A DNA stretch of 64,000 nucleotides from Sphingomonadaceae bacterium (GTDB taxonomy: Bacteria > Pseudomonadota > Alphaproteobacteria > Sphingomonadales > Sphingomonadaceae). The stretch lies in NCBI GenBank assembly GCA_947451145.1, contig CANFXW010000013.1:40341-104340 (forward strand). The letters run 5' to 3'. The notes under the pieces are model-generated. The model made no database searches and was not told the DNA's origin. It worked only from the letters and a program-made list of their open reading frames with translations. Made by a program: the position numbers and the translations under genes. Of the stretch, positions 36,118-43,756 are shown one piece after another. Numbering within the stretch: position 1 is the stretch's first letter; every line of letters begins with the position of its first letter.

Positions 36118-36842
36118 AGTTCAAGCTCGAGATTGAGGCGGAACATGCCCTTGGTATCTGCCTTGGCTGCGGCAATCGCGAACATGTATCCGGTTTCAAC
36201 CCTGAGTGGCGCACCGATGCCATTGATCCTGAACTTCACCGTGGGTCCAAAGAAATGCTCGGCATAGGGCGCGAACCGGCCGAAGGTGCCAAGATCACCA
36301 AAGCCGGTCACGCCCAGCCGCAAGTTGTCCGCAACCGAAATATCGGCCGACGCGGCATAGGCCAGCTCAACAGGTGCGCCCGACACCAGCGGCTTCGCCA
36401 TTTTGAGGTTGAAGCGTACGTCGGTCAGCCGGTCGCGGTATTCGAGCAACAGCTTGGCTTCGGCTTGGTCCGTTCCGCCGCGAACAGCTTCGAACTCGCC
36501 ATAGAGTGCAACGTCGATGGGGCCGATGCGTGCGATATTCTGGATGGCTTCAAAGCTGATGGCTTCCAGCTTGCGCGGCTGCCCTGGCTCTTTCTCGAAC
36601 TCTGCGACCGCGGCAAGGCGGGTATGGCCGGACACGCCATAGCCGACTTCCAGCCGGAAGTTGCCCTCACCGGCATCGGGTCCGCCAGCAAGAATGCCAT
36701 AGCGGGTTTCAATTTCCCATTCGCCCGGCTCGACCGTGGCGCCATAGACTTCGTCACCGAGGCCCGGTGCTGCGAGGGCAGGGGTGGCGAGGAGGCACGA
36801 GGCCAGCGCAATGACAGGCAGGGCGGGTATTGGGCGGATCAT
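36114..36842 (-). CDS. Exported beta-rich protein, unknown function
   Basis: A 242-residue protein with a signal peptide (ALPVIALASCLLATPALAA). The rest alternates polar and hydrophobic residues (EWEIETRYGILAG, FRLEVGYGVSG, IDVALYGEFEAV) and ends in RLNLELEL, a pattern of outer-membrane beta-strands with 10-12 possible strands. I do not recognise the family; transporter-like proteins of phenol or metal regulons have similar shapes. It is preceded by a 23-base near-palindrome resembling a Fur box, so metal-dependent control is likely. It sits between the ars operon and trxB. Confidence 0.75.
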   Translation of the reverse strand: MIRPIPALPVIALASCLLATPALAAPGLGDEVYGATVEPGEWEIETRYGILAGGPDAGEGNFRLEVGYGVSGHTRLAAVAEFEKEPGQPRKLEAISFEAIQNIARIGPIDVALYGEFEAVRGGTDQAEAKLLLEYRDRLTDVRFNLKMAKPLVSGAPVELAYAASADISVADNLRLGVTGFGDLGTFGRFAPYAEHFFGPTVKFRINGIGAPLRVETGYMFAIAAAKADTKGMFRLNLELEL

Positions 36843-36865
36843 GGAAAGGCCTTTCGGAGTTGCCG

Positions 36866-36888
36866 CTAATGCGATCAAGTCGCAATAG
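36866..36888 (-). promoter_or_regulatory. Fur-like palindrome upstream of the exported protein
   Basis: CTAATGCGA (36866-36874) and TCGCAATAG (36880-36888) form an inverted repeat, with one mismatched position, around TCAAG. Its centre lies about 35 bases upstream of the start codon at 36842. The TGCGA-N5-TCGCA core resembles iron-regulator sites seen before proteobacterial iron-uptake genes. Identity of the regulator is inference. Confidence 0.5.
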
Positions 36889-37000
36889 CAATGCATCAAA
36901 CTCCGCAAGGTTCAATTGATCTGGGACAAATCGTCTCTGCGGACTCGCAATCATTGGATTCAGAACCTATTTCGCCAAACGCAATCAAGGATCGATCACC

Positions 37001-37957
37001 ATGGCAACCCACACTACCCGCATGCTCATCATTGGCTCTGGCCCTGCGGGGCTTTCGGCCGCGATCTATGGGGCGCGGGCTGGCTTGGCGCCGATTGTGG
37101 TGCAGGGACTGCAGCCTGGCGGCCAGTTGACCATTACCACCGATGTCGAGAACTATCCTGGCTTCCGAGATGTGATTCAGGGCCCGTGGCTGATGCAGGA
37201 AATGCAGGCCCAGGCCGAGCATGTCGGCACGCGGATGCTGTGGGATACGATCACCGAGATCGATCTTTCCGGCCCTCCGTTCCGCGCCATCGGCGATTCA
37301 GGCGATATTTATGAAGGCGAAACGCTGGTAATCGCCACCGGTGCTCAGGCCAAGTGGCTGGGCGTCGACGGCGAACAGACACTTTCAGGCAAGGGCGTTT
37401 CGGCTTGCGCCACCTGCGACGGCTTCTTCTATCGCGGCAAGAAGGTTGTGGTCATCGGCGGCGGTAATACGGCCGTGGAAGAGGCGCTTTACCTCACCAA
37501 CCACTCGCCCGACGTGACGGTAATCCACCGCCGCGATTCCTTCCGCGCCGAGAAGATCCTGCAAGACCGCCTGTTCGCCAACGAGAAGGTCTCGGTCGCA
37601 TGGAACAAGGCAGTGAAGAGCTTTGTTGGCGATCCGGCCAGTGGCGGCCTTACAGGGGTGGAAGTGGTCGATACCGAGACTGGTGAAACCTCGATCATTC
37701 CCGCAGACGGCGCATTCGTTGCTATCGGCCATGCTCCGGCGACCGAATTGTTCAAGGGCAAGCTTGAGCTGGATTCGAGTGGCTATATCGTCGTTCAGCC
37801 CGGTACGCCGAAGACTGCAATCCCCGGCGTTTTTGCCTGCGGAGACGTGATGGATCACACTTACCGGCAGGCTGTTACGGCGGCGGGAACCGGCTGCATG
37901 GCCGCGCTGGATGCTGAGCGCTTCGTGGCGGAACGGGAGTTCGCCGCGAAGGGGTGA
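37001..37957 (+). CDS. trxB: Thioredoxin-disulfide reductase
   Basis: A 318-residue FAD- and NADPH-dependent reductase that keeps thioredoxin reduced. The FAD motif GSGPAGLSAAIYGARAGL, redox-active CATCDGFFY, NADPH motif VIGGGNTAVEEALYLT and C-terminal FACGDVMDHTYRQAVTAAGTG are all present. Length is standard. It is transcribed away from the exported-protein gene and meets the XrtA-locus hydrolase tail-to-tail with no spacing. It would supply electrons to the thioredoxin-type ArsC encoded nearby. Confidence 0.96.
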   Translation: MATHTTRMLIIGSGPAGLSAAIYGARAGLAPIVVQGLQPGGQLTITTDVENYPGFRDVIQGPWLMQEMQAQAEHVGTRMLWDTITEIDLSGPPFRAIGDSGDIYEGETLVIATGAQAKWLGVDGEQTLSGKGVSACATCDGFFYRGKKVVVIGGGNTAVEEALYLTNHSPDVTVIHRRDSFRAEKILQDRLFANEKVSVAWNKAVKSFVGDPASGGLTGVEVVDTETGETSIIPADGAFVAIGHAPATELFKGKLELDSSGYIVVQPGTPKTAIPGVFACGDVMDHTYRQAVTAAGTGCMAALDAERFVAEREFAAKG

Positions 37958-38728
37958 TTAGCCCTTCAAGACTCCGACAATCTGATCAGACAGCCAGTCC
38001 TGCGATTCGACATAGGAATGGGTCGCGCCCGGGCACCGCTGGACGCGCGGGTCGGCCTTGTTCCATCCTGCCTCGAACACCTGCGCGGTGCGATCCCGCC
38101 CGGCGAGCAGGATCGTTACCGGTCCCTTGAAGCGGGCGAGGCCAGCGGCGACTTCCTGCGCCAGTGAACTGGGCGGGGGAGCAGGCTTCAAGGCGCTGCG
38201 CAGCGAAGCGAACAGGCCGGACAGTGATACCTTGCCGGTCAAAACCCGCACCAGCGCTCGCGGGTCTTTCAGTCGCTGGGCATAGTGGGCTCGAACGGCC
38301 GCGGGGGGCGTGGCGTCCTCGGCGTCGCCTTCGATGGTCCAGGGGTTGGATAGTATCAATCCATCACAGCCCTTGCCCTGAGACAGCATAAGCGCGCTGG
38401 CCCCATCGCAATTGCCAAAGGCGATTACTCGCGTGACCCGCGGTGCTTTGCTGTGGAAAGCCGACAGGGCAGCGGCGATATCTGCCGCGCTGGAACGGAA
38501 CCCGCCGTTTGCACCTTCGCTGTCTCCCACCCCGCGCCGGTCGAACCGAAACACCGGGAAGCCCGCTGCGGCAAGGCGCGCGGCGAGCAGTGCCTGACCA
38601 TTCCACGCACCGGATCTGAGTTCATTTCCGCCACTGACGATAAGCAGTCCGGTTTCGCCAGAGGCCTCGTCCAGCGTGCCAATGCACAGCGAACCCTCGC
38701 AGTCGAATGTCACATGCCGCCGGGTCAT
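37958..38728 (-). CDS. Exosortase A system-associated hydrolase 1
   Basis: A 256-residue alpha/beta hydrolase of the type that accompanies XrtA exopolysaccharide loci. FDRRGVGDSEGANGGFRSS and LILSNPWT are family blocks. The nucleophile elbow reads FGNCDGASAL, so the nucleophile is Cys rather than Ser, as in dienelactone hydrolases. Late acid and His positions are in LLAGRDRTAQ and CPGATHSYV. It is the last gene of the minus-strand XrtA arm, overlapping hydrolase 2 by ATGA. Substrate is unknown; a thioesterase acting on the ACP-bound product is one idea. Confidence 0.9.
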   Translation of the reverse strand: MTRRHVTFDCEGSLCIGTLDEASGETGLLIVSGGNELRSGAWNGQALLAARLAAAGFPVFRFDRRGVGDSEGANGGFRSSAADIAAALSAFHSKAPRVTRVIAFGNCDGASALMLSQGKGCDGLILSNPWTIEGDAEDATPPAAVRAHYAQRLKDPRALVRVLTGKVSLSGLFASLRSALKPAPPPSSLAQEVAAGLARFKGPVTILLAGRDRTAQVFEAGWNKADPRVQRCPGATHSYVESQDWLSDQIVGVLKG

Positions 38729-39402
38729 GCCGCCATTCCCAAGGCAAGCACTGCCGCGAGCGCATCTGCCTGTTCGCGATCTTCGTCAGGCTCGGCGCGG
38801 AGCCACAGCGGGCTACCTCCCAGCATATCCTGACCGATGATCGACTGGTCTGTCTCTTCGGGCGGCGTAGCCGATTGCAGGGCCGCGATCATTGCGGGAG
38901 ACAGACGATAACCTGCCAGTTCCAATCCCTCGACCAGCCCCTGCTCAATCAGCGAGCCTTGCGTTTCCTCGCGCCCAGCCTCGCGCGCTGCCAGCATGCG
39001 TATTCGCAGCATCTGGCGCAGGATCGTCGCACCATTTGCCGGCGCATAGCGCCAGCCGGGCAGCGATTGTGGTACGACCAACGCCCCGCCACGAATGGCC
39101 AGCACATGGCTCGCGCGAAAATGACGGGCTGCGGCGACCATAGCGCTGGCCCAGTCAGCAAGTGTGAGTTGCGAAAAGTCGGCCAAACTCTCGTTGCAGC
39201 CGGGAAGGTCGGGAAGGAAGGAGTCGATGCCAGCACCGTCAAGCCTTCGCATGACTTCCACCGTCAGGCGGCGCAGGCGGTTGGCTTCGTCGAACAGGGC
39301 GGGCAAGATGAGCAGCCGCTTTGTCCGGCTGGAATCAAAGCTGACGGCATATTCCTGCGCCGTTGTCTTATCGGCAGCAGGGCAGGGCCAGGTGCCGATC
39401 AT
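38725..39402 (-). CDS. Exosortase A system-associated hydrolase 2
   Basis: A 225-residue diverged alpha/beta-hydrolase-like protein. Family blocks are LLILPALFDEANRLRRLTVEVM (opening strand and helix), FLPDLPGCNESLADF and LADWASAMVAAA. Where the nucleophile elbow should be, the sequence reads LAIRGGALVVP, with no Ser or Cys between the glycines, so it may be non-catalytic or use another residue. It lies 9 bases behind the acyl-carrier gene and overlaps hydrolase 1. It is likely a partner of hydrolase 1 rather than an independent enzyme; that is inference. Confidence 0.88.
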   Translation of the reverse strand: MIGTWPCPAADKTTAQEYAVSFDSSRTKRLLILPALFDEANRLRRLTVEVMRRLDGAGIDSFLPDLPGCNESLADFSQLTLADWASAMVAAARHFRASHVLAIRGGALVVPQSLPGWRYAPANGATILRQMLRIRMLAAREAGREETQGSLIEQGLVEGLELAGYRLSPAMIAALQSATPPEETDQSIIGQDMLGGSPLWLRAEPDEDREQADALAAVLALGMAA

Positions 39403-39411
39403 GGCTGCCTG

Positions 39412-39675
39412 CTAAGCGGCAGCGCGCTTCGCCTGAGCAAAGGCAAGCAGCGATCCATAGGTTTCAAGAAGTTCACCGTCGATTTCGTCATCGTCGATGA
39501 TGAAGCCCAGACGGTCTTCCATTTCGGTTAACAACCCGGCGACGGACATCGAATCGAGTTCGGGCAAGTGCCCGAACAAGCCGGTGTCGGCATCGAATTC
39601 GGCCACCTGTGCAGGTTTCAGTCCCAGCACATCGGCAAGAATCCGGCGCAGTTCGCGATCGGTATGGTTGGTCAT
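39412..39675 (-). CDS. Acyl carrier protein of the XrtA locus
   Basis: An 87-residue carrier protein. The 4'-phosphopantetheine attachment Ser lies in LPELDSMSVAGLL near residue 45, followed by EDRLGFIIDDDEIDGE, the acidic helix typical of ACPs that dock a ligase or transferase. The start at ATG 39675 is chosen because upstream codons show no similarity. It is encoded with a GNAT protein upstream (53 bases) and two hydrolases downstream. Together with the divergent acyl-CoA ligase it forms a carrier-loading set of unknown product. Confidence 0.92.
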   Translation of the reverse strand: MTNHTDRELRRILADVLGLKPAQVAEFDADTGLFGHLPELDSMSVAGLLTEMEDRLGFIIDDDEIDGELLETYGSLLAFAQAKRAAA

Positions 39676-39728
39676 GTCCCCTCGAACTCGCCTTGATATT
39701 AGTTGCCAAGATCGCTGAACCGGCGCCT

Positions 39729-40757
39729 CTAGCCATGCTTTGCACCCGGCACAAGGCGGCGGGCAAGGTGTTTTGCAATAGCGGGCCAATTTCCGGGCCA
39801 GCCGGGGCGGAACATGTCGAGCCGATAGCGGGGCCGCACCTCTTCCATCCAGTCGCGCTTATAACCGTCGTTACCGGTACCGAAATCAACCAGATCGACA
39901 TGGTCATTTTCGATGACATGCTCGAACAGCGCGGCGCTAAGCGTGGTTCCGGGCGAGAGCGGCTTGCTCGCCTCGGTGTGGGCGAGCTTGTGGATGAAGG
40001 CCGTGCCGCCCTCAACAGTCCAGAATTGTGTGGCCACCGGCTCGCCATCGGCAAAGGCCAATCCAAGCCGTAATCGGCCGGCTGCGGCCTCTTCCTGGGC
40101 AAAGCGGCGCAGGAATGCGGGCGAGCCTTCTTCGGGCTTCCAGCTTTGCGCATAGATCGCCTCATAGGCGGTCCAGCTTTCGGGATTGAATGCGGTTTCG
40201 ATCCGCACCTGCACCTTGCTGCCCTTGCGCTTCAGCGTGGTGCGCAAAGGGCCGGGGCGTGATGAGAGGTAGTCGGCAAAGCTGCGGCCTTGCACTTTAA
40301 GCACGTGATTTACGTCACACTGCTCGCGGAACACCAGCCATCCCGCCTTGCGGAAAGCCGACTCGATCTGGCTGGCCTCGCCATTCTCGTCGGGAAGAGG
40401 GGAAAGCGAAATATCCGGCGCTTGGCCGACGATATCCTCAGCCATCGCGGAAAGCAGCTTCAGACCATCAGCCCCCGGAGTGATCACCGGACGCACACGA
40501 AACGAATACCAGTTGGCGAGCGCCTCGATACTGCGCTTCACGCGGCGCAAGGATAGCACCGCGCAGGCATCGCCGTCGCGGGCAATGGCGATCAGCGGCA
40601 GGATATCGCAATCCTCGGCCAGCGCCCGCCACCATGCGAGCCGATCAAACGGCGCGGCGGCCTGTTCCGGGCATAGCAGTGCGTTCAAGGCGGGATCGCC
40701 TTGCACAATGTTAAGATCGTCGTGATAATCGATTGCTATCAACGTGCAAAACCCCAT
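39729..40757 (-). CDS. GNAT/FemAB-like acyltransferase of the XrtA locus
   Basis: A 342-residue protein with the double-GNAT architecture of FemAB and CelD-like transferases. The second half carries FNPESWTAYEAIYAQSWKPEEGS, RLRLGLAFADGEPVATQFW, AFIHKLAHTEASKPLSPGT and LVDFGTGNDGYKRDWM, the last being the usual strand-loop that ends such domains. It is the first gene of the minus-strand arm, sharing a short divergent region with the acyl-CoA ligase. It would transfer an acyl or aminoacyl group from the carrier protein to a sugar or lipid; acceptor and donor are inferred. Confidence 0.85.
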   Translation of the reverse strand: MGFCTLIAIDYHDDLNIVQGDPALNALLCPEQAAAPFDRLAWWRALAEDCDILPLIAIARDGDACAVLSLRRVKRSIEALANWYSFRVRPVITPGADGLKLLSAMAEDIVGQAPDISLSPLPDENGEASQIESAFRKAGWLVFREQCDVNHVLKVQGRSFADYLSSRPGPLRTTLKRKGSKVQVRIETAFNPESWTAYEAIYAQSWKPEEGSPAFLRRFAQEEAAAGRLRLGLAFADGEPVATQFWTVEGGTAFIHKLAHTEASKPLSPGTTLSAALFEHVIENDHVDLVDFGTGNDGYKRDWMEEVRPRYRLDMFRPGWPGNWPAIAKHLARRLVPGAKHG

Positions 40758-42329
40758 CCCCAAACCAAACTCGCCGGAGCCTCTCCAATTACTAATCCTG
40801 CCCAACCTGACGCCGCACCCCGCCCGCTCGATCATCTCGCCCTGTTCGGGGCTGACGATGCACCGGCGCTCGTGCTGCGTTCCGGCACGCTTAGCTTCAA
40901 GGACTTAAGATCGCGTATCGCTGCCTTGGCCGGCTGGCTGCAGGCGCAAGTGCCGATGCGGGGCGCGAGGGTGGCGACGTGGGCGGCCAAGGGCGAGCTT
41001 ACATGCCTGATGCCGCTGGCGGCAGCGCGGGCCGGACTGGTGCATGTGCCCATCAACCCGCTGCTCAAGCACGCGCAGGTGGCACATATTCTGGCCGATA
41101 GCGGCGCAAAGCTGCTGATCGGCTCCCCGGCGCGGCTGGCTACGCTGCAACAGGGTGATGCAGCCGAAGCGCAATTGCTGGGCGAGGATGAGGCGCTGGC
41201 GCAGGCCGCGACGCTCGGTGCCGAACTTCCGCCCAGCATCGCCAATCCGGACGAACTTGCGGCGATTCTCTATACCAGCGGATCGACCGGGCGGCCCAAG
41301 GGTGTGATGCTCAGCCATGCCAATATGTGGCTGGGGGCAGATAGCGTTGCGTCCTATCTCGGAATGGCGGCTGACGACCGGACGCTGGCCGTGCTGCCGC
41401 TGTCGTTCGACTATGGGCAGAACCAGCTGTTTTCAACGTGGTACGCGGGTGGCTGTGTGATCCCGCTCGATTACCTCACACCCCGCGATGTGCTGAAAGC
41501 GGTCGAGCGCCATGGCGTCACCACCCTGGCCGCTGTGCCGCCATTGTGGGTGCAACTGGTCGAGCTTGAATGGCCAGCGGAAACCGCAACAAAACTGCGC
41601 CGCCTAACCAACAGCGGCGGGGCTCTGACTGTCGATCTCGTTGCGCGGCTGCGCGGGCTGTTCCCGCAAGCGCGGCTGTTCCCGATGTACGGCCTGACTG
41701 AGGCCTTCCGTTCGACTTTCCTCGATCCCGCGCTGGTCGATAGCCACCCGACATCGATGGGCAAAGCGATCCCGCATGCCGAAATTCTGGTTATCGGCGA
41801 CGATGGTGAGGTGACGGCAGACGGCGAGGAAGGCGAATTGGTCCACTGCGGTCCGCTCGTGGCATATGGTTACTGGATGGACGAGGTGAGGACGGAAGAA
41901 CGGTTCAAACCGGCGCCCGATGCCTCGCGCTATGGCGGGATGGCGGTCTGGTCGGGCGACCGGGTCAGACGTGATGCCGATGGGCTGCTCTATTTCGTCG
42001 GACGGCGCGATGCGATGATCAAATCTGCCGGTAACCGGATTAGCCCGCAAGAAGTTGAAGAGGCCGCCTTGGCAACCGGGCTGGTCGCTGAAGCCGTTGC
42101 GCTTGGCGTTCCCGACGAACGATTGGGGCAGGCAGTCCACCTTATTGTCCGCGCGGCTCCAGGCATCTCAGGTGCCGAAGAAGAATTACCGCGTAAGCTG
42201 ATGCAGGAATTGCCGAATTTTATGCAGCCTAAGGTGGTCCACTGGCGCGCTGCAATGCCGATCAGCCCTAATGGCAAGATTGACCGCAACGGTCTCGCTC
42301 AGGAATTGGCTACGGAGAAAGCTGCATGA
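40722..42329 (+). CDS. Acyl-CoA ligase (AMP-forming), exosortase A system-associated
   Basis: About 510-535 residues of an ANL-superfamily adenylating enzyme. Core motifs are complete: A3 ILYTSGSTGRPKGVMLSH, A5 YGLTEAFRST, A7 SGDRVRRDADG, A8 KSAGNRISPQEVEE and the A10 catalytic Lys in NGKIDRNGL. The N-terminus has no ATG before LDHLALFGADDAPALVLR. GTG at 40722 is used, but it runs into the divergent GNAT start. An ATT at 40788 behind GGAG is an alternative. It should activate a carboxylic acid for the ACP encoded opposite. Its stop overlaps the decarboxylase start (ATGA). Confidence 0.9.
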   Translation: MIIDCYQRAKPHPQTKLAGASPITNPAQPDAAPRPLDHLALFGADDAPALVLRSGTLSFKDLRSRIAALAGWLQAQVPMRGARVATWAAKGELTCLMPLAAARAGLVHVPINPLLKHAQVAHILADSGAKLLIGSPARLATLQQGDAAEAQLLGEDEALAQAATLGAELPPSIANPDELAAILYTSGSTGRPKGVMLSHANMWLGADSVASYLGMAADDRTLAVLPLSFDYGQNQLFSTWYAGGCVIPLDYLTPRDVLKAVERHGVTTLAAVPPLWVQLVELEWPAETATKLRRLTNSGGALTVDLVARLRGLFPQARLFPMYGLTEAFRSTFLDPALVDSHPTSMGKAIPHAEILVIGDDGEVTADGEEGELVHCGPLVAYGYWMDEVRTEERFKPAPDASRYGGMAVWSGDRVRRDADGLLYFVGRRDAMIKSAGNRISPQEVEEAALATGLVAEAVALGVPDERLGQAVHLIVRAAPGISGAEEELPRKLMQELPNFMQPKVVHWRAAMPISPNGKIDRNGLAQELATEKAA

Positions 42330-43552
42330 AACCGCTAGGACCGATCCCAGCAGGATTTGCTGCTGTCGATGGCGAATTGGTGATCGCCGGGCACAAAGCC
42401 AGCGATCTTGTTGAGCGAGCCGGTGACACACCGCTATTCGTCTATTCGCGGACTATGCTGCGCAATCACATCGCCCGGTTGCGTGACGCGATGCCGGAAG
42501 GACTGGCAATCCATTATGCTGTAAAGGCAAACCCCTATGGGCCGGTTCTTGAACTTATGTCTGAGCTGGTTGACGGATTTGATGTGGCCTCGGGCGGCGA
42601 AATGGCGATGGCCTTCAAGGCAGGCGTCTCACCACAACTCGTGAGTTTCGCCGGCCCCGGCAAACGCGATACCGAACTGGCCGCGGCGATCCATCACGGC
42701 GTCACGATCAACCTCGAAAGCGAGGGCGAGGCTGAGCGAGCACTGGAAATAGCCTCTCGCGATGGCCGTACGGCCAGACTTGCCATACGCGTAAACCCGG
42801 ATTTCGATCTTAAGGGTTCGGGAATGAAGATGGGCGGCGGCGCCAAGCCTTTTGGCGTGGATGCCGAACGCGTGCCTGCGCTTGCCCGCCACATCATCAA
42901 ACAGGGTGCCGAATGGCGCGGTTTTCACATCTTTGCAGGCAGCCAGGCGCTGTCAGCCGACGCCCTGATCGATACCCAGTCGCAAACCATCGATCTGGCG
43001 GTGCGACTGGCTGCCGAGAGTGGAGCGCCATTGCCGCACTGCAATCTGGGCGGCGGCTTTGGCATCCCCTATTTCCCCGGTGACGAGCCGCTCGATATCA
43101 TGGAGGTCGGCACAGCACTGAAGGCGCGCTTTACTGCCTTGCCGCCGATCCTGTCTGAAACGCGCTTCTGTATCGAGCTCGGCCGCTATCTTGTCGGCGG
43201 ATCAGGGGTTTATTTGACTCGCATCGTTGACCGGAAGGTCAGCCACGGCGAGGTGTTTCTGGTGACAGACGGTGGGCTGCATCACCAGCTCGCTGCCTCA
43301 GGGAACTTTGGAACTGTGGTGCGGCGCAACTATCCTGTCGCCATCGCCACCCGCTTCGATGCGCCAGTCGAGGAAGAGGCGACGATCGTCGGTTGCCTGT
43401 GCACGCCGATGGATAAATTAGCCGATAAAGCCGGCTTCCCGCACGCCGAAGTGGGCGACCTCGTCGCCATCTTCTGCGCTGGAGCCTATGGCGCGAGCGC
43501 CAGCCCTGCGCAGTTCCTGGGCCACGGACCGGCGCTGGAAATGCTCGTTTAG
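42326..43552 (+). CDS. PLP-dependent decarboxylase, exosortase A system-associated
   Basis: A 408-residue fold-III decarboxylase related to diaminopimelate and ornithine decarboxylases. The PLP Lys lies in IHYAVKANPYGPVLE, the phosphate-binding Gly loop in CNLGGGFGIPYFPGD, and the substrate-side motifs are IELGRYLVGGSGVY and IFCAGAYGASASP. This is the XrtA-associated subgroup, whose natural substrate is not known; it likely makes a primary amine from an amino acid. It is coupled to the acyl-CoA ligase, suggesting amine and acyl precursors are built together. Confidence 0.92.
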   Translation: MKPLGPIPAGFAAVDGELVIAGHKASDLVERAGDTPLFVYSRTMLRNHIARLRDAMPEGLAIHYAVKANPYGPVLELMSELVDGFDVASGGEMAMAFKAGVSPQLVSFAGPGKRDTELAAAIHHGVTINLESEGEAERALEIASRDGRTARLAIRVNPDFDLKGSGMKMGGGAKPFGVDAERVPALARHIIKQGAEWRGFHIFAGSQALSADALIDTQSQTIDLAVRLAAESGAPLPHCNLGGGFGIPYFPGDEPLDIMEVGTALKARFTALPPILSETRFCIELGRYLVGGSGVYLTRIVDRKVSHGEVFLVTDGGLHHQLAASGNFGTVVRRNYPVAIATRFDAPVEEEATIVGCLCTPMDKLADKAGFPHAEVGDLVAIFCAGAYGASASPAQFLGHGPALEMLV

Positions 43553-43756
43553 GGTTAAGCACATTACCGTCCCTAATCGGGACTGCCCCTTACTAAGCCC
43601 CCGAAAAGCCGCAAATTGCCCGAAAGGCTAACGGTATGTTCACCCTTTTTCGCGATAGCTGCGGGTGAACTTACGGCCTGTGCTTTGTGAGCCTTGGGCG
43701 GGATCGGGACGGATCCAGCCCCCTCGCACCGGATAGGCCATAGCCGACGAGGGTGC
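43553..43756 (+). promoter_or_regulatory. Control region before the eps export operon
   Basis: These 204 bases hold no gene. A perfect 8-base inverted repeat, GTTCACCC (43638-43645) and GGGTGAAC (43663-43670), surrounds a 17-base loop containing a TTTTT run. Upstream lies a short GTCCC-TAATC-GGGAC hairpin (43569-43583). The long repeat is a candidate operator or attenuator hairpin for the exopolysaccharide genes. No clear sigma-54 or sigma-70 promoter could be assigned by eye. Confidence 0.45.

Noticed and set aside
43569..43583. GTCCC-TAATC-GGGAC hairpin as terminator of the decarboxylase gene
   Set aside because: Only five base pairs and no U-run; too weak to call an intrinsic terminator.
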